DNA of 64,000 nucleotides from Flavobacteriales bacterium (GCA_016716605.1 JADJWA010000001.1:806001-870000), one strand, 5' to 3'. Shown: positions 44,104-54,304, counted from the first letter of the stretch. The notes: a model not told the origin generated them from the letters alone. Numbers and translations are program-made.

Positions 44104-46411
44104 GCGCGCGATGAAGCCCAAGCCAAGCGGCTTTCGATTCATGGCCTCCGGCCGATGGTGGTGGGCCGTGCTCACCGCTGCTGTGCTCGGCCTGATCGGG
44201 CTGCACTATGGCCATGTGCTCTTGCGGTGCAATGCGGTGCTGTTCTCCGCCAAGGGCGATGGCATGAAGAACACCTTCACCTATGCCTGGCACGCCACGC
44301 ATGGGGGGTCGATGCTGCACTTCAACGGGTCGGGCTACCCCTACGGCGACCATGTGTTCTACACCGATGGTCACCCACCGCTCGCCTGGCTCGTGCAACT
44401 GCTGCCTATGCTGCAACCGTGGCAGGTGGGCCTGATGAACGCCCTGCTGCTGCTGGCTCCGCTGGGTTGTGCCTGGGCGCTCTTCGCCATCGCGCGCCGT
44501 TGGGGGCTGGCGCCCTGGGCCGCAGCATTGGCTGCGCTCGGCATCACCATGCTGCAGCCCCAGGTGTACCGGCTTGGCGGCCATTTGGCCTTGGCGCATT
44601 GCTGGATGTTCCCGGCCACTTGGTACGTGCTGCTGCGCGCCTGCGACGAAGGGCGGCGCTGGCCGTGGGTGGCAGCCACCGGCGCGCTGGTGCTGCTGGC
44701 CTTGCTCACGCATCCGTACCTCGGCATGATGAACGCGCTTTTCGTGGCAGCGCTGATCGGCGTGCGCACGCTGGCCCGCATCGAGCGTGTGAAGCAGCTG
44801 CGGACCTGGAGCGATGCCGCGTGGATGGCCGCGCTGCCCGTGGCGCTGTTCATGGTCCTGGCCAACGCCACTGACCGCATTGCCGATCGTCCGGAGACGC
44901 CGCCCGGTTCCGAGGAGTACGCCACGCGCTGGCAGAGCCTGCTGGTATCGACCCTGCCGCCCATGGACCGATGGGTGAAGGCCCTTGTGCCGGAGGAGGG
45001 GCTCGCTTGGGAGGCCCTGTGCTACCTCGGCATCGCCACGCCGCTGCTGCTGCTCGCATCGCTCATTGCGCTTGCCGTGAAACTCAAGCGCAACGGCAGG
45101 TCGGCGCTGCGGCCCGATGAGCCTGCCATTCAACTGCTGGCCGCTTCACTGGTCCTGCTCTTCGCCATGAACGTTTGGGGGCGCTTGTTCGGTGATGCGC
45201 TGCCTGCGCTCAAGCAATTCCGCGCCACCGGCCGCTTCGCGTGGGCCTTCTACTTCGTGTGCCTGATGTACTGCGCGAAGCGTGCCTGGCATTGGCTCGT
45301 TGCGCCGAACCGGCCCAAGCGGGTGCTCGGGGGCGCGGTCTTCATTGCGCTCATGGGCCTTTATGTGATCGAGGGATGGCCGGTGATGTCGTCCATGGCC
45401 ACGGAAATCGGTGATGCGCGAAATCCGTTCGACATGCGCGTGCCCGATGAGCGCCTCGACCCGATCGCGAATGCCGTGAAGGCGAGCAATGCGGCGGCTA
45501 TCATCCCCCTGCCCTTCGTGCATGGCGGATCGGAACGCTACGCGAAGAGCGCCCCCGAACGGCTCCATGCGCTGGCCTATGGCATCGCCTATCGCTCCGG
45601 AACTCCGTTGATGGCCGGCAATCTCATCCGCACCTCCTTCGAGCACACCCGGCAATTGCTCGCCCTGCGCGCACCAGGGGCTTTCATGAAGCGCGTGGCC
45701 GGGGCCGTGCCGCCAGATGCAACGCTGGCGCTGCTCTGGAGCCGTGATGGGCTGGAGCCGGAGGAGGACTCGCTTTGGCGGAAGGGTGAGCCTGTGCACA
45801 GCAGCGAGGGTGGTGAGCTGCGCTTGATCCGCGCGGCAGACCTCTTCGCGTGGGATGGTCCGGCATTGCACAGGCTATTCGAGGAGCGGCGCCCATCGCT
45901 GCACCCGCAAGGCGAGTTTCTCCTGGATCGCGGAGCGGACACGCTGCATGCGGTCTTTCACGCCTCGGGGCCGATCAAGGGATGGGTGAGCGAGTTCTTG
46001 CCGTTGATGAACCTGGATGCCGGCGCGCTTGACACGGCGATCACCTATGAACTGAGCGCCGTGGTGCGCGCCATCGATGGTGAAGCGGTGAACTCCTGGT
46101 TGATCATCGAGCACGGCGATGCGGATGGCAAGGTGGATTGGGAGGGCTTCCGCGATGTGCGGGCCATGCCCATGCAGCTGCACGACCGCACCATCGCCTC
46201 GATGGCCTTCCGCCCCAAACGCGCGAGCGGTCGATACCGCATGCTCCTGGGCGCGCCTGAGCACAACCGCACGCGGGCAGTGGTGGAGCACGTGCTCTTC
46301 AGGCCCATGCAGGTGCAAGCCTGGCGCAGCGGCAACGACGGCCTGCATTACAACAACATCCCGCTTGACAGCGCAGCCTACGCTCCTCCAGGAAGGACCA
46401 AGCAACGCTGA
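44093..46411 (+). CDS. Large polytopic membrane protein with extracytoplasmic tail
   Basis: This 772-residue protein has about ten to twelve membrane segments in the first 430 residues, starting RWWWAVLTAAVLGLIGLHYG. Loop text GYPYGDHVFYTDGHPPLAWL and a following RLGGHLALAHCW recall membrane glycosyltransferases of the GT-C clan. Residues about 440-772 are a soluble tail with beta-rich features. It overlaps the upstream gene and is followed 27 bp later by another membrane protein of the same kind, so the three probably form one transcript. No exact family is recognised. Confidence 0.6.
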   Translation: MANERAMKPKPSGFRFMASGRWWWAVLTAAVLGLIGLHYGHVLLRCNAVLFSAKGDGMKNTFTYAWHATHGGSMLHFNGSGYPYGDHVFYTDGHPPLAWLVQLLPMLQPWQVGLMNALLLLAPLGCAWALFAIARRWGLAPWAAALAALGITMLQPQVYRLGGHLALAHCWMFPATWYVLLRACDEGRRWPWVAATGALVLLALLTHPYLGMMNALFVAALIGVRTLARIERVKQLRTWSDAAWMAALPVALFMVLANATDRIADRPETPPGSEEYATRWQSLLVSTLPPMDRWVKALVPEEGLAWEALCYLGIATPLLLLASLIALAVKLKRNGRSALRPDEPAIQLLAASLVLLFAMNVWGRLFGDALPALKQFRATGRFAWAFYFVCLMYCAKRAWHWLVAPNRPKRVLGGAVFIALMGLYVIEGWPVMSSMATEIGDARNPFDMRVPDERLDPIANAVKASNAAAIIPLPFVHGGSERYAKSAPERLHALAYGIAYRSGTPLMAGNLIRTSFEHTRQLLALRAPGAFMKRVAGAVPPDATLALLWSRDGLEPEEDSLWRKGEPVHSSEGGELRLIRAADLFAWDGPALHRLFEERRPSLHPQGEFLLDRGADTLHAVFHASGPIKGWVSEFLPLMNLDAGALDTAITYELSAVVRAIDGEAVNSWLIIEHGDADGKVDWEGFRDVRAMPMQLHDRTIASMAFRPKRASGRYRMLLGAPEHNRTRAVVEHVLFRPMQVQAWRSGNDGLHYNNIPLDSAAYAPPGRTKQR

Positions 46412-46438
46412 CGCGGACCTGTGCATGATCGCCCGACC

Positions 46439-48199
46439 ATGAACATCTTCAACAACCCGCACCGACGCGACGCGCTGCTGATCGCCGCAGCTGCGCTCCT
46501 CGTTCGGCTGATGATGCTGCCTTGGGCGCAGACGGTGCAGGCCGATGCGGTGAGCCGGATCCACATCGCCGGGGAGTGGCTGCGCGACCCGCACTGGATC
46601 ACGCATGGCTATTGGGGGCCGCTGCACCATTACCTCAACGCGCTCTTCATGCTGGTCTTCCCCGGCAAGGTGCTGGGGCCGCAGGTGCTCAACGTGCTGG
46701 CGGCATCCCTCACGGCCATCCCGCTCTACGGCTTTACGCTCACGCTCTTCCGCTCAAGGCGCGGCGCCGTGTTCGCCGCGCTGATGTATGTCTTCAGCCC
46801 CATCGCCCTGTGGACGAGCTTGCAAGCGCTCTCGGAGATCACCTACGGCTTCTTCCTGGCCTCAGCGCTGTTCGCGCTATCGATCAACCAGGGCCAGCCC
46901 CGCGCATGGCGCAGCGCCGCCATCGCCGGCCTGCTCATGACCTGCGCGGCCGCCACGCGCTACGAGGCCTGGGTGCTCATCGCGGCGCTCTCGCTGGTGG
47001 CCCTGCTCCTCCATGGCTGGCGCATCGCGCTCGTGTTCTGGGCCTGCGCCATGCTCTTCCCTTCGGTGTGGATGATCGGCAACCAGCTGGAGTTCGGCGA
47101 TGCGCTCTACAGCGTGAACCAGAACGACGAGTGGAACATGGGCAAGGAGGGCATCAACGACGAGGTGACCAAGGCCACACGGATCCAGCGCGCCGTCTTC
47201 TTCCCGCTCTCCTTCGTGCTGAACAGCTCTCCGGTATGCGCGCTGCTGCTCGTGCTCGCAGGGGCCCTTGCAGCGATCAAGCGCACGCTCACCAAGGCGC
47301 AATGGGTCTGGCTGGTCCCCTTCGCGATCATGGCGCTCGTCTTCCAGAAGAAGGCGTGGGAAGGCTCGCTCATGCTGCACCACCGCTTCGTGATCACCTG
47401 GCTGATCCTGCTGCTGCCATACGTGGCGCTGGTGTTCAGCGCTCTTCGCCCGCGACTGATCCACCGCGTGATCATGCCGCTCGGCCTAGCGGCCACCATG
47501 CCCCTGGCCTTCCTCTTCGGCAAGATCGACTTCACCCGGCTCCTTGGCGAGCGCTCGCTGAGCAAGGCCATGGACGGACTGGTGCTGGGCCACTACCGCG
47601 AGCTGCAGGTGTTGCCGCGCTTGTACGGCGACCATACCGAAGCGCTGCTCGCCATGATCAACTCGCAGACCCGCGCAGGCGATGGATTGATCCTCGATTT
47701 CCACAGTTGGGATGCCAGCTACTACATCCTGCTCCATGCGCTGCCGAACACGCTTGTCGTTGGCGGGGCCAAGCACGAAGGCTTCCACGCTGATGAAGCC
47801 AAGGAACTGCTCGCCACGCACAAGCAGGGCCTGCTGGTCTTCAGCCGCACCGGCTTGCTGCAGCACAAAGTCCAATGGCGCGGTGAGGTGATGCGCCTCG
47901 AGGGCGTTGAAGAACCGCTGGCGGTGAGCGGCCCGGTGCCCTTGCGCGGCGTCCGTGTGTTCCAATTCCGCGTGATCGCCGGGGACGACTCCTTGGCCGT
48001 GGCCTCTGCGGCGGCGCCCCTGCGCGAGGTGCTGCCCGCCACCAAGGACCTCGAGCACTATGAGCAGCTGATCCGGGGCGACGAGGCCTGGTTCGCCGCC
48101 GTGCGAAGGCAGGCATTCTGGAAGCGCGAATCGGTGGATGAGGCGCTGAGGCGGAATGCCGAGTACATGATCGGCCTTGATCGGCAAGCCGCGCCGTGA
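46439..48199 (+). CDS. Polytopic membrane glycosyltransferase candidate (GT39/GT83-like)
   Basis: This 586-residue protein has about ten membrane segments, beginning ALLIAAAALLVRLMMLPWA. The first loop holds QADAVSRIHIAGEWLRDP and then HYLNALFMLVFPGKVLGPQVL, the layout of PMT/ArnT-type enzymes that take sugar from polyprenyl-phosphate carriers. CAAATRYEAWVLI is the usual mid-protein helix. The C-terminal 180 residues are soluble. The ATG at 46439 is preferred to one six codons upstream. It converges with the GT2 gene, which ends 4 bp away and may supply polyprenyl-phosphate sugar. Confidence 0.68.
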   Translation: MNIFNNPHRRDALLIAAAALLVRLMMLPWAQTVQADAVSRIHIAGEWLRDPHWITHGYWGPLHHYLNALFMLVFPGKVLGPQVLNVLAASLTAIPLYGFTLTLFRSRRGAVFAALMYVFSPIALWTSLQALSEITYGFFLASALFALSINQGQPRAWRSAAIAGLLMTCAAATRYEAWVLIAALSLVALLLHGWRIALVFWACAMLFPSVWMIGNQLEFGDALYSVNQNDEWNMGKEGINDEVTKATRIQRAVFFPLSFVLNSSPVCALLLVLAGALAAIKRTLTKAQWVWLVPFAIMALVFQKKAWEGSLMLHHRFVITWLILLLPYVALVFSALRPRLIHRVIMPLGLAATMPLAFLFGKIDFTRLLGERSLSKAMDGLVLGHYRELQVLPRLYGDHTEALLAMINSQTRAGDGLILDFHSWDASYYILLHALPNTLVVGGAKHEGFHADEAKELLATHKQGLLVFSRTGLLQHKVQWRGEVMRLEGVEEPLAVSGPVPLRGVRVFQFRVIAGDDSLAVASAAAPLREVLPATKDLEHYEQLIRGDEAWFAAVRRQAFWKRESVDEALRRNAEYMIGLDRQAAP

Positions 48200-48203
48200 C
48201 CGG

Positions 48204-48917
48204 CTACAGACCGTATTTCACGATGCACCAGATCGCGCGGAATCCGTCCTTCCAGCCGATCTTCTTGCCCTCGGCGTAGGTGCGCCCATAGTAGCTGATG
48301 CCCACCTCGTAGATCCGGATGCCCTTCACGCGCGCGAGCTTGGCAGTGACCTCCGGCTCGAAGCCGAAACGCTGCTCGCGCAGGTCGAGGCCTTTGGCGA
48401 TATCGCTTCGGATGAGCTTATAGCAGGTCTCCATGTCCGTCAAGTTCAGGTTATTGAACGCATTGGACAGGGACGTGAGGAATTTGTTGCCGATGCTGTG
48501 CCAGAAGAAGAGGATGCGGTGCGGATGATGGCCCATGAAGCGCGAGCCGAACACCACATCCGCGAAGCCCTCCACCACAGGACGGAGCAGGTCGTTGTAC
48601 TCGCGCGGGTCGTACTCCAGGTCGGCGTCCTGCACGATGAGGTACTCGCCTTGCGCCTCACGGATGCCGCGGTGGATGGCCGCGCCCTTGCCCATGTTGC
48701 GCGGCTGCTCGAAGAACGTGATGCCCAAAGCCGGATTCGCCTCCATGTACCGGCGCACGGCGTCGGCGGTGCCATCCTTCGAGCCATCGTTCACGATGAT
48801 CACCTCCTTGGCGATGCCGTGGTTGAGCGCTGCATCACGAACCTTGTCGAGGATGAGGTGGATGGTGCGCTCCTCGTTGTAGGCCGGGATGATGATGGAG
48901 AGGGTGCGGATGGGCAT
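48204..48917 (-). CDS. GT2 glycosyltransferase (dolichol/polyprenyl-phosphate mannose synthase-like)
   Basis: This 237-residue protein has a GT-A fold: LSIIIPAYNEERTIHLIL, IIVNDGSKDGT, NMGKGAAIHRGI and the metal-binding DxD region QDADLEYDP, then VVFGSRF. It lacks C-terminal membrane helices, as in soluble DPM1-type enzymes. It probably charges undecaprenyl or dolichol phosphate with a hexose for the neighbouring GT-C-like proteins. The ATG (MPIRTLSIII) is preferred over an upstream start that gives 21 extra non-conserved residues. Confidence 0.85.
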   Translation of the reverse strand: MPIRTLSIIIPAYNEERTIHLILDKVRDAALNHGIAKEVIIVNDGSKDGTADAVRRYMEANPALGITFFEQPRNMGKGAAIHRGIREAQGEYLIVQDADLEYDPREYNDLLRPVVEGFADVVFGSRFMGHHPHRILFFWHSIGNKFLTSLSNAFNNLNLTDMETCYKLIRSDIAKGLDLREQRFGFEPEVTAKLARVKGIRIYEVGISYYGRTYAEGKKIGWKDGFRAIWCIVKYGL

Positions 48918-48976
48918 GCGGGGCGGCGAAGTTGCGGCGAAACCACGGATCGCGGCCAGGAACCCGACCGACCGCC

Positions 48977-50830
48977 TCAACGCGAGACCACCAGCCGCAT
49001 ATCGCCCAAGTGGATGCGCGGAGCCAACAGGTATGGAATCACGTCGAAGCGGAGTTCATCGCCCGGCTTGAGGTCCTTGGGCATGTATACGATCCCGGCA
49101 TCGTACCACTCGCCGTAGCTGGGCACCTGCCCGTGCGATGCGACATCGATCCGCCCGATGCGCTCGCCCTCGCGGTACTGATCGATCACGAGCGTGAGCC
49201 AGCTGGCATCGCTCTGCTCCACGGCCCGAACCGAACCGGCCACCAGCACGCGCTCATTGCCCATGCCTTCTGGCACCGTCCAGCTCACGCTCGGCTTGGG
49301 CAGGCCATGCCGCGTGGTGTCATCTGCTTCAAAGGCGGGGATCGTCGCCTCGAACACGGTCTCCTCGAACGACCGGTGCATGGCCTCGTCCCGATACAGC
49401 GCGGTGCCCGCAGCGGCGGAATGGCCCACGAGCGTCCAACCCAGCTCCGTAGCAGCCGCTGGATCGATGGCCCCGAGGTGATAATCACAATGCGGCACGG
49501 TGCGGTAGTCCGGCTGATGCACGTTCACCATCCACGGCGTGCCGGCTGTGCGCAGGTAGTAGATCAGCGAGGAGCCGCAGGGCACATTGGTGCTGATCGT
49601 AATTACCGGTCGGCGTGCGCTTCGGGGCTGGTGATCGGCGATGGCTGCACGGGTGAGTTCGCGCACCGGCCCGCATTCGCGCCACTCCGACGCGACCTCG
49701 AGGTTCGCTGAACGGGCGAAATGCACGAGCAAGGCCACTGCCACAACAGCCGCAACGAAGACTGGGACGCGCTGGGCAATCGACCACGCTTGCACCGCGC
49801 TCACGAGCAGCCACCCAAGCAAAGGCACGATGAAGAGCCCCGTGCGCACCGCAGGCCAATTGAGGCCAAGCATGGCGTGTTGCACCTGAAAGGCCAGCAG
49901 CATGATCCCGATGACCGCCAAGCCCAGCCATACCGGCTGCACCGCTGATGTTCGGCGTGCGATGACCACTGCCGCCACGCACGCCACGACCAGGAGAATC
50001 AGGAAGGCCCCCATGATAGGCAAAGGCTCCCAAGGCAGATCCTGCCGGTAGGCCATCATGCGCGCCAAGGACCCCAGCGTTCCTTCCCAAAGGTCTTCGC
50101 TCCCGTGGAAGAGGGCTCCACCCGCGCGCATGCCGATCGCATTCCAGATTACGAAGCCGAGCACCGCGGCAACGCCAACGATCGTGCCCAGCAGCTCCTT
50201 GCTCACAAGCAGTGAACCGTTGCGCTTCGCATCGAGGAGCAGGAGCACCGCCACCACGGCCAGGAGCGCGAGCAGATAATTGAGCAGCACCGTATGCGCC
50301 AGCACGGCCAACGCAGCTGCCGCCACGCTGCGCAGCGCGAACCGCTGCTGCCGCCCTTCGGTGGCGAATCGATGAAGCAGCCAGAGCGAGAGCAGCAACA
50401 ATCCATTGGAGATGCCATAGCCCCGCGCCAGGCTGAAGAAATCGAGCAGGTACGGATGCGCGCAGAGGATGACGAAGGAGGCCAGGGCCAGCACCTTGCT
50501 CCTTGATAGCAGCGAAAGGCGCATCGCCGCATAGAAATAGACCAGCCCGCCGATCAGGTTCGGAACGCGCATGGCGAAATCATTCGGGCCGAAGAGCTTC
50601 ATGAAGAGCCACATGCCCCATACGTTCAGCGCATGGTGATTGGCCGTGGAGAGATCATGCTCCAGGAGCACCAGCTTGCCCTTGCGGACATGGTGCATGT
50701 ACGTGAAGGCTTCGTCCCATCCGAATGACACCGTATGCGCGCGGATGCCGATGTAGGCCAGCAGGACGGCGGAGGAAATGCCGAGCGCCCAGCGCCATCC
50801 AAGTGGTGAAACGGCTGTTGAGGCTTTCAT
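48977..50830 (-). CDS. Polytopic membrane protein with DEA and FFSLxRGYG motifs (paralogue A)
   Basis: This 617-residue protein has about ten membrane segments and a C-terminal beta-rich tail (IGRIDVASHGQVPSYGEW). The first loop has FGWDEAFTYMHHV (D39, E40) and then NHHALNVWGMWLFMKLFG; FFSLARGYG is at 131-139. The same three blocks recur in the proteins at 55170-56921 and 56918-58681. The acidic first-loop pair and overall topology suggest a GT-C fold glycosyltransferase. I do not know a named family for it. Confidence 0.62.
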   Translation of the reverse strand: MKASTAVSPLGWRWALGISSAVLLAYIGIRAHTVSFGWDEAFTYMHHVRKGKLVLLEHDLSTANHHALNVWGMWLFMKLFGPNDFAMRVPNLIGGLVYFYAAMRLSLLSRSKVLALASFVILCAHPYLLDFFSLARGYGISNGLLLLSLWLLHRFATEGRQQRFALRSVAAAALAVLAHTVLLNYLLALLAVVAVLLLLDAKRNGSLLVSKELLGTIVGVAAVLGFVIWNAIGMRAGGALFHGSEDLWEGTLGSLARMMAYRQDLPWEPLPIMGAFLILLVVACVAAVVIARRTSAVQPVWLGLAVIGIMLLAFQVQHAMLGLNWPAVRTGLFIVPLLGWLLVSAVQAWSIAQRVPVFVAAVVAVALLVHFARSANLEVASEWRECGPVRELTRAAIADHQPRSARRPVITISTNVPCGSSLIYYLRTAGTPWMVNVHQPDYRTVPHCDYHLGAIDPAAATELGWTLVGHSAAAGTALYRDEAMHRSFEETVFEATIPAFEADDTTRHGLPKPSVSWTVPEGMGNERVLVAGSVRAVEQSDASWLTLVIDQYREGERIGRIDVASHGQVPSYGEWYDAGIVYMPKDLKPGDELRFDVIPYLLAPRIHLGDMRLVVSR

Positions 50831-50989
50831 ACCACGTAATCCGAAGGAATGAACCGCAGGGCCGCTTGATCAGCCTTTGCCCAGATAAGACCAGCAGAGG
50901 AGATCATCCTCTTCACAAGCGAAGCTCCTGATTAATCCGTGAACCTAATAGGCGCCCGAAACACCCGATTGCATGTCACGCGCACGGGC
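50831..50989. other. Intergenic region, no feature seen
   Basis: This gap separates two minus-strand membrane-protein genes. No convincing promoter element, hairpin or small gene was recognised. Confidence 0.4.
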
Positions 50990-52375
50990 TCAGGCCGGGC
51001 GCCGATTGAGGTGCAGGAGGCGCCGGAGGGCTGGGAAGGACCTCGCCAACAAGAGCAGCGCGGCGAGCACCAAGAGCCAGGTGACCCGGCCCTGCAGCCG
51101 ATCGTAGATGTTGGCAATCGCCCCGGTGGCAGCGGCATTCATCACGGTGAAGGCACCAAGCAGGGACACGAATCCCCACCAGCGAAGCGACCTGCGCGCT
51201 GGCCAGTTCACGAGCAGTGCCATGCATGCGGAAAGCACCACCCACATGTTGATGTTGTTCAAGTCGCGCAGCGCCCATGATTCGCGCTGTTGCAGGCTGT
51301 TCATATACATGGACAACTCGTGTCGATAATGCCGTTCAATGGGCCACCAAGGCGAACTCTGGTGTCCATACGCGCGCAAGCCCGATCCAATATCCACCTG
51401 CGTGAACTGAACCGTGGTGGCAAGGGCGCTGGTCCAAGCCAGCATGGGCCACATGCCAGGGTCTGTGAGGAGATCCCGTACCACCGGGTCCAGCCGTCTA
51501 CTCGCTTCGAGCATCTCCATTCCGCCTCTGGTCGGAGAGGAATCGTCCCATACGTAGTGCATTGCTGCGCGGTCAAGTTCCTGAACATGGTCGCACAGGA
51601 AGTTCGGCCGGTCGGCGCAACGCCGCTTCAGATAGGTGTGCATCGCCCCGGATTCGATCAGCTTGGCGGACAGAAACAGGCTCGAGGTCGGTGAGAGCAC
51701 GAAGCCATGCCCATGCCTTGCATTATAGCCCATGATGAACAAGATACCCGCCACGGGGACCGCGATTATGCCCGCAAGCACGGTGCGGCGGCGTTTCAAC
51801 ACGTGGTGCCCGGCAAGCGGGACGAACGAGGCAAGGGCGCCTGTGGCACCGATCATCAACAGCATCACCAAATGGCTGTAATGTGCGATGCCGAAGAAGA
51901 AGAGCATGAGCCAGAGAAGCAGCATCTCACCGATGGCTATTCCCCTTCCGAACACGAGCAGGAAAACGCATAGCCCCAGCAAGCCGCTCAGCGCATCCGG
52001 CATGATCTGGCTGGCATACCACGGAAGGCTGCTGATGGCCAGGAGCAAGGAGAGCACGATGAGGTGCGGCCGCCATGCCTTGCGTACCGCAGGAAACAGC
52101 GTGCCGATGGTGCGGTGGATGAGCCAGCTTGCAGCCATTCCTTGGAAGAACACGATTGTCCAGAGCGTGCTTTGCCAGGTCACCGCGCGAATGATCAGTC
52201 CATAACCGATGGGACGGTCAATCGGCGGGAGCAGCGACCTTGAGGTGTTGAGATAGGTGCCCGTGTCGCTGTATACCAAGGGTGCCTGGTTCATCAGCGC
52301 AGGCACGCATAGGATCAGTCCGGTCAGGAAGAAATACAGGGCCGCGCGCCAAGGGATGTGCTGCGGTAATCGCAT
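50990..52375 (-). CDS. Polytopic membrane protein of unknown function
   Basis: This 461-residue protein has about ten hydrophobic segments, starting RAALYFFLTGLILCVPALM. The first loop reads NQAPLVYSDTGTYLNTSRSL with an Asp-Thr-Gly, and a later loop has LPWYASQIMPDALSGLL. A long soluble insert at about 240-370 precedes the last two or three helices. It differs from the DEA/RGYG paralogues and may be another membrane glycosyltransferase or a polymerase-like protein. It sits just past the CoA-transferase gene on the same strand. Confidence 0.6.
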   Translation of the reverse strand: MRLPQHIPWRAALYFFLTGLILCVPALMNQAPLVYSDTGTYLNTSRSLLPPIDRPIGYGLIIRAVTWQSTLWTIVFFQGMAASWLIHRTIGTLFPAVRKAWRPHLIVLSLLLAISSLPWYASQIMPDALSGLLGLCVFLLVFGRGIAIGEMLLLWLMLFFFGIAHYSHLVMLLMIGATGALASFVPLAGHHVLKRRRTVLAGIIAVPVAGILFIMGYNARHGHGFVLSPTSSLFLSAKLIESGAMHTYLKRRCADRPNFLCDHVQELDRAAMHYVWDDSSPTRGGMEMLEASRRLDPVVRDLLTDPGMWPMLAWTSALATTVQFTQVDIGSGLRAYGHQSSPWWPIERHYRHELSMYMNSLQQRESWALRDLNNINMWVVLSACMALLVNWPARRSLRWWGFVSLLGAFTVMNAAATGAIANIYDRLQGRVTWLLVLAALLLLARSFPALRRLLHLNRRPA

Positions 52376-52383
52376 TCGCCCCC

Positions 52384-53040
52384 CTATAAGGCCATCTCCG
52401 GCACTTCGCCCTTCGCCACCAAGCGCCCTTCGGTCTTCGCCTTGATCTCCTCCACGCTCACACCCGGTGCGCGTTCGATCAACTCAAAGCCCTCGGGGGT
52501 GATGTCGAACACCCCGAGATCGGTGACCACCTTCTTCACGCAGCCCACGCCCGTTAGGGGCAGGGAGCATTGCTTCAGCAACTTGCTCTCGCCAGCCTTG
52601 TTGGCGTGCATCATGCACACGATGATGTTGTCGGCGCTGGCCACCAGGTCCATGGCGCCGCCCATGCCCTTCACCATCTTGCCGGGGATCTTCCAGTTGG
52701 CGATATCGCCGCTGTCGCTCACTTCCATGGCGCCCAGAACAGTGAGCTGCACGTGCTGCCCGCGTATCATCGCGAAGCTGGTAGGGCTGTCGAAGATGCT
52801 GCTTCCGGGAAGCAGGGTCACGGTCTGCTTGCCGGCGTTGATCAGGTCGGCGTCCTCTTCGCCCTCAAAGGGGAAGGGCCCCATGCCCAGGATCCCGTTC
52901 TCGCTCTGCAGCACCACGTTCATCCCTTCGGGGATGTAGTTGGCCACCAGAGTGGGTATGCCGATGCCGAGATTCACGTAGTAGCCATCGCGCAGCTCGC
53001 GCGCGATGCGCTTGGCCATCTGTTCCTTGGTGAGCGCCAT
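52384..53040 (-). CDS. scoB: 3-oxoacid CoA-transferase subunit B
   Basis: This 218-residue protein moves CoA from succinyl-CoA to acetoacetate or a similar 3-oxoacid. The catalytic glutamate is E47 in QSENGILGMGP; YVNLGIGIPTLVANYIP and GAMEVSDSGDIANWKIPGK are further family blocks. The ATG (MALTKEQMAKRIA) is chosen; a longer frame runs upstream for 87 codons without family resemblance and through the -7 element at 53079. The partner subunit is not adjacent but 5.6 kb away at 58689-59387 on the same strand. Confidence 0.92.
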   Translation of the reverse strand: MALTKEQMAKRIARELRDGYYVNLGIGIPTLVANYIPEGMNVVLQSENGILGMGPFPFEGEEDADLINAGKQTVTLLPGSSIFDSPTSFAMIRGQHVQLTVLGAMEVSDSGDIANWKIPGKMVKGMGGAMDLVASADNIIVCMMHANKAGESKLLKQCSLPLTGVGCVKKVVTDLGVFDITPEGFELIERAPGVSVEEIKAKTEGRLVAKGEVPEMAL

Positions 53041-53078
53041 GGTGCCCGTGCGTTTCAGGTTCCGTTCGTTGAGGGTAC

Positions 53079-53086
53079 CAAATGTA
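53079..53086 (-). promoter_or_regulatory. Candidate scoB -7 element TACATTTG
   Basis: This is an exact TAnnTTTG match on minus, 38 bp before the scoB ATG. The rest of the 180-bp gap up to 53221 shows nothing else. Confidence 0.45.
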
Positions 53087-53221
53087 GAAGCCCGCCGTTC
53101 AAGCATCCGTGCGACCCGGCGTGCCGCACCGGGCCCATTGCCTTCAAGCGAGCGCAGGACGCGCATGCATTCCGCATTGGCATAGGCTGCCATCCGTGAC
53201 GCAAGCGCATCAAGCCCTAGC

Positions 53222-54304
53222 TCAGAGCACGTCCCAATCACCCAGGCCCACCAACCATGCGGAGGGGTCCGCGAAGGATCCGCCCTTGGCCCCTCCGGCA
53301 TCGCGCACCAGCAGGTTCAGCGGTCGCGGGTTGAAGCGCTCAGGCACCGCCAGGAAACCGATGCCGCCCAAGCGGGCGTTCACAGGAGCTTGCCCCGCGT
53401 AGAAGATCAGATCGGCTGCCTCTCCGATCAGCGCACGGTGGTCGCGCGCAAGGGTGGCGACCAGCGCGAGCAGTTCTTCCTCCGCTCCGCCACGGTGGGC
53501 CATGTCCATGATGATGAGGGCCGGGCTCCCGAACATGCGATCGGCCTTGACGACGACAGCAGCGAGCACCTCCGCGCCGGAGTAGGAAGCGACGAACCAA
53601 TGCTTGCCGCGAGGCGATCGCGCATAGCGCCATTGCAGCCAGCGCAGGTCGCGGCGGAGGCAGCACCTGAACCGCGCCGCATGTTCCATGAACGCTCCGG
53701 CCATGGCGGCATCGGGCTCGTGTGCAACAGCGATCGACCCTGACATCCTTGGCCTCCGCCTCAACAGCTTCAGCAGGCCACCGCCCGCCACCCCGACCGC
53801 GTGGCCCAGCAGTGGCAACCGCCGCCCGAGCATGGCGCCTGCATCGAGCGGCATCACATGGGTCGGGTAGGTCAGCAAGCGCAGGTAGCCGTTGTACTTG
53901 AGGAAGGTGTGGATGCTGCGCGCATTGGGGAAGGTGTAGATGAGGTCCACCTCGGGGCTGGCATCGGCTTCTGCATTGGCGCACTCAGCCAGCTGGCGGA
54001 AGCCGCCTTGGCGCCGGTGGTCGGCGAGCATGGCCACATCCTGGATGTTGCCGATGCGCATGGCCCGGCCATCGATCACGGCATCGTAGATGGGCATGTG
54101 GTAGTAGCCCACGATCCGGTCGCCATGCCAGGCCACATGCACGTGCGCCAGGCCGGTGGGCAACTGCCGGTACTGCCAGTCCCAATAGCTGCGGTCGTAC
54201 CGAACGGCATTGTGCCCACCCGTCTCGACGAGGATGGCGCGCACGGCATCCATGAGCTGCGCCTCCTGCCCGGGCTCAAGCAGCGAGAACCTGTAGGCTG
54301 ACAT
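53222..54304 (-). CDS. GNAT-family N-acetyltransferase-like protein
   Basis: This 360-residue protein resembles two GNAT-like halves: an N-terminal part with RIVGYYHMPIYDAVIDG, IGNIQDVAMLADHRRQGGFR and LIYTFPNARSIHTFLKYNGY, and a second part with HWFVASYSGAEVLAAVVVK. It probably acylates a sugar or amino group on a glycan precursor. It overlaps the deacetylase gene by 29 bp; this pairing is typical of exopolysaccharide clusters of the exosortase (XrtA) type. The ATG at 54304 is used; a TTG two codons upstream is possible. Confidence 0.72.
   Translation of the reverse strand: MSAYRFSLLEPGQEAQLMDAVRAILVETGGHNAVRYDRSYWDWQYRQLPTGLAHVHVAWHGDRIVGYYHMPIYDAVIDGRAMRIGNIQDVAMLADHRRQGGFRQLAECANAEADASPEVDLIYTFPNARSIHTFLKYNGYLRLLTYPTHVMPLDAGAMLGRRLPLLGHAVGVAGGGLLKLLRRRPRMSGSIAVAHEPDAAMAGAFMEHAARFRCCLRRDLRWLQWRYARSPRGKHWFVASYSGAEVLAAVVVKADRMFGSPALIIMDMAHRGGAEEELLALVATLARDHRALIGEAADLIFYAGQAPVNARLGGIGFLAVPERFNPRPLNLLVRDAGGAKGGSFADPSAWLVGLGDWDVL

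Noticed and set aside
53041..53301. 87-codon upstream extension of scoB
   Set aside because: The conserved family sequence begins at the ATG at 53040 and the extension crosses an exact -7 promoter match.
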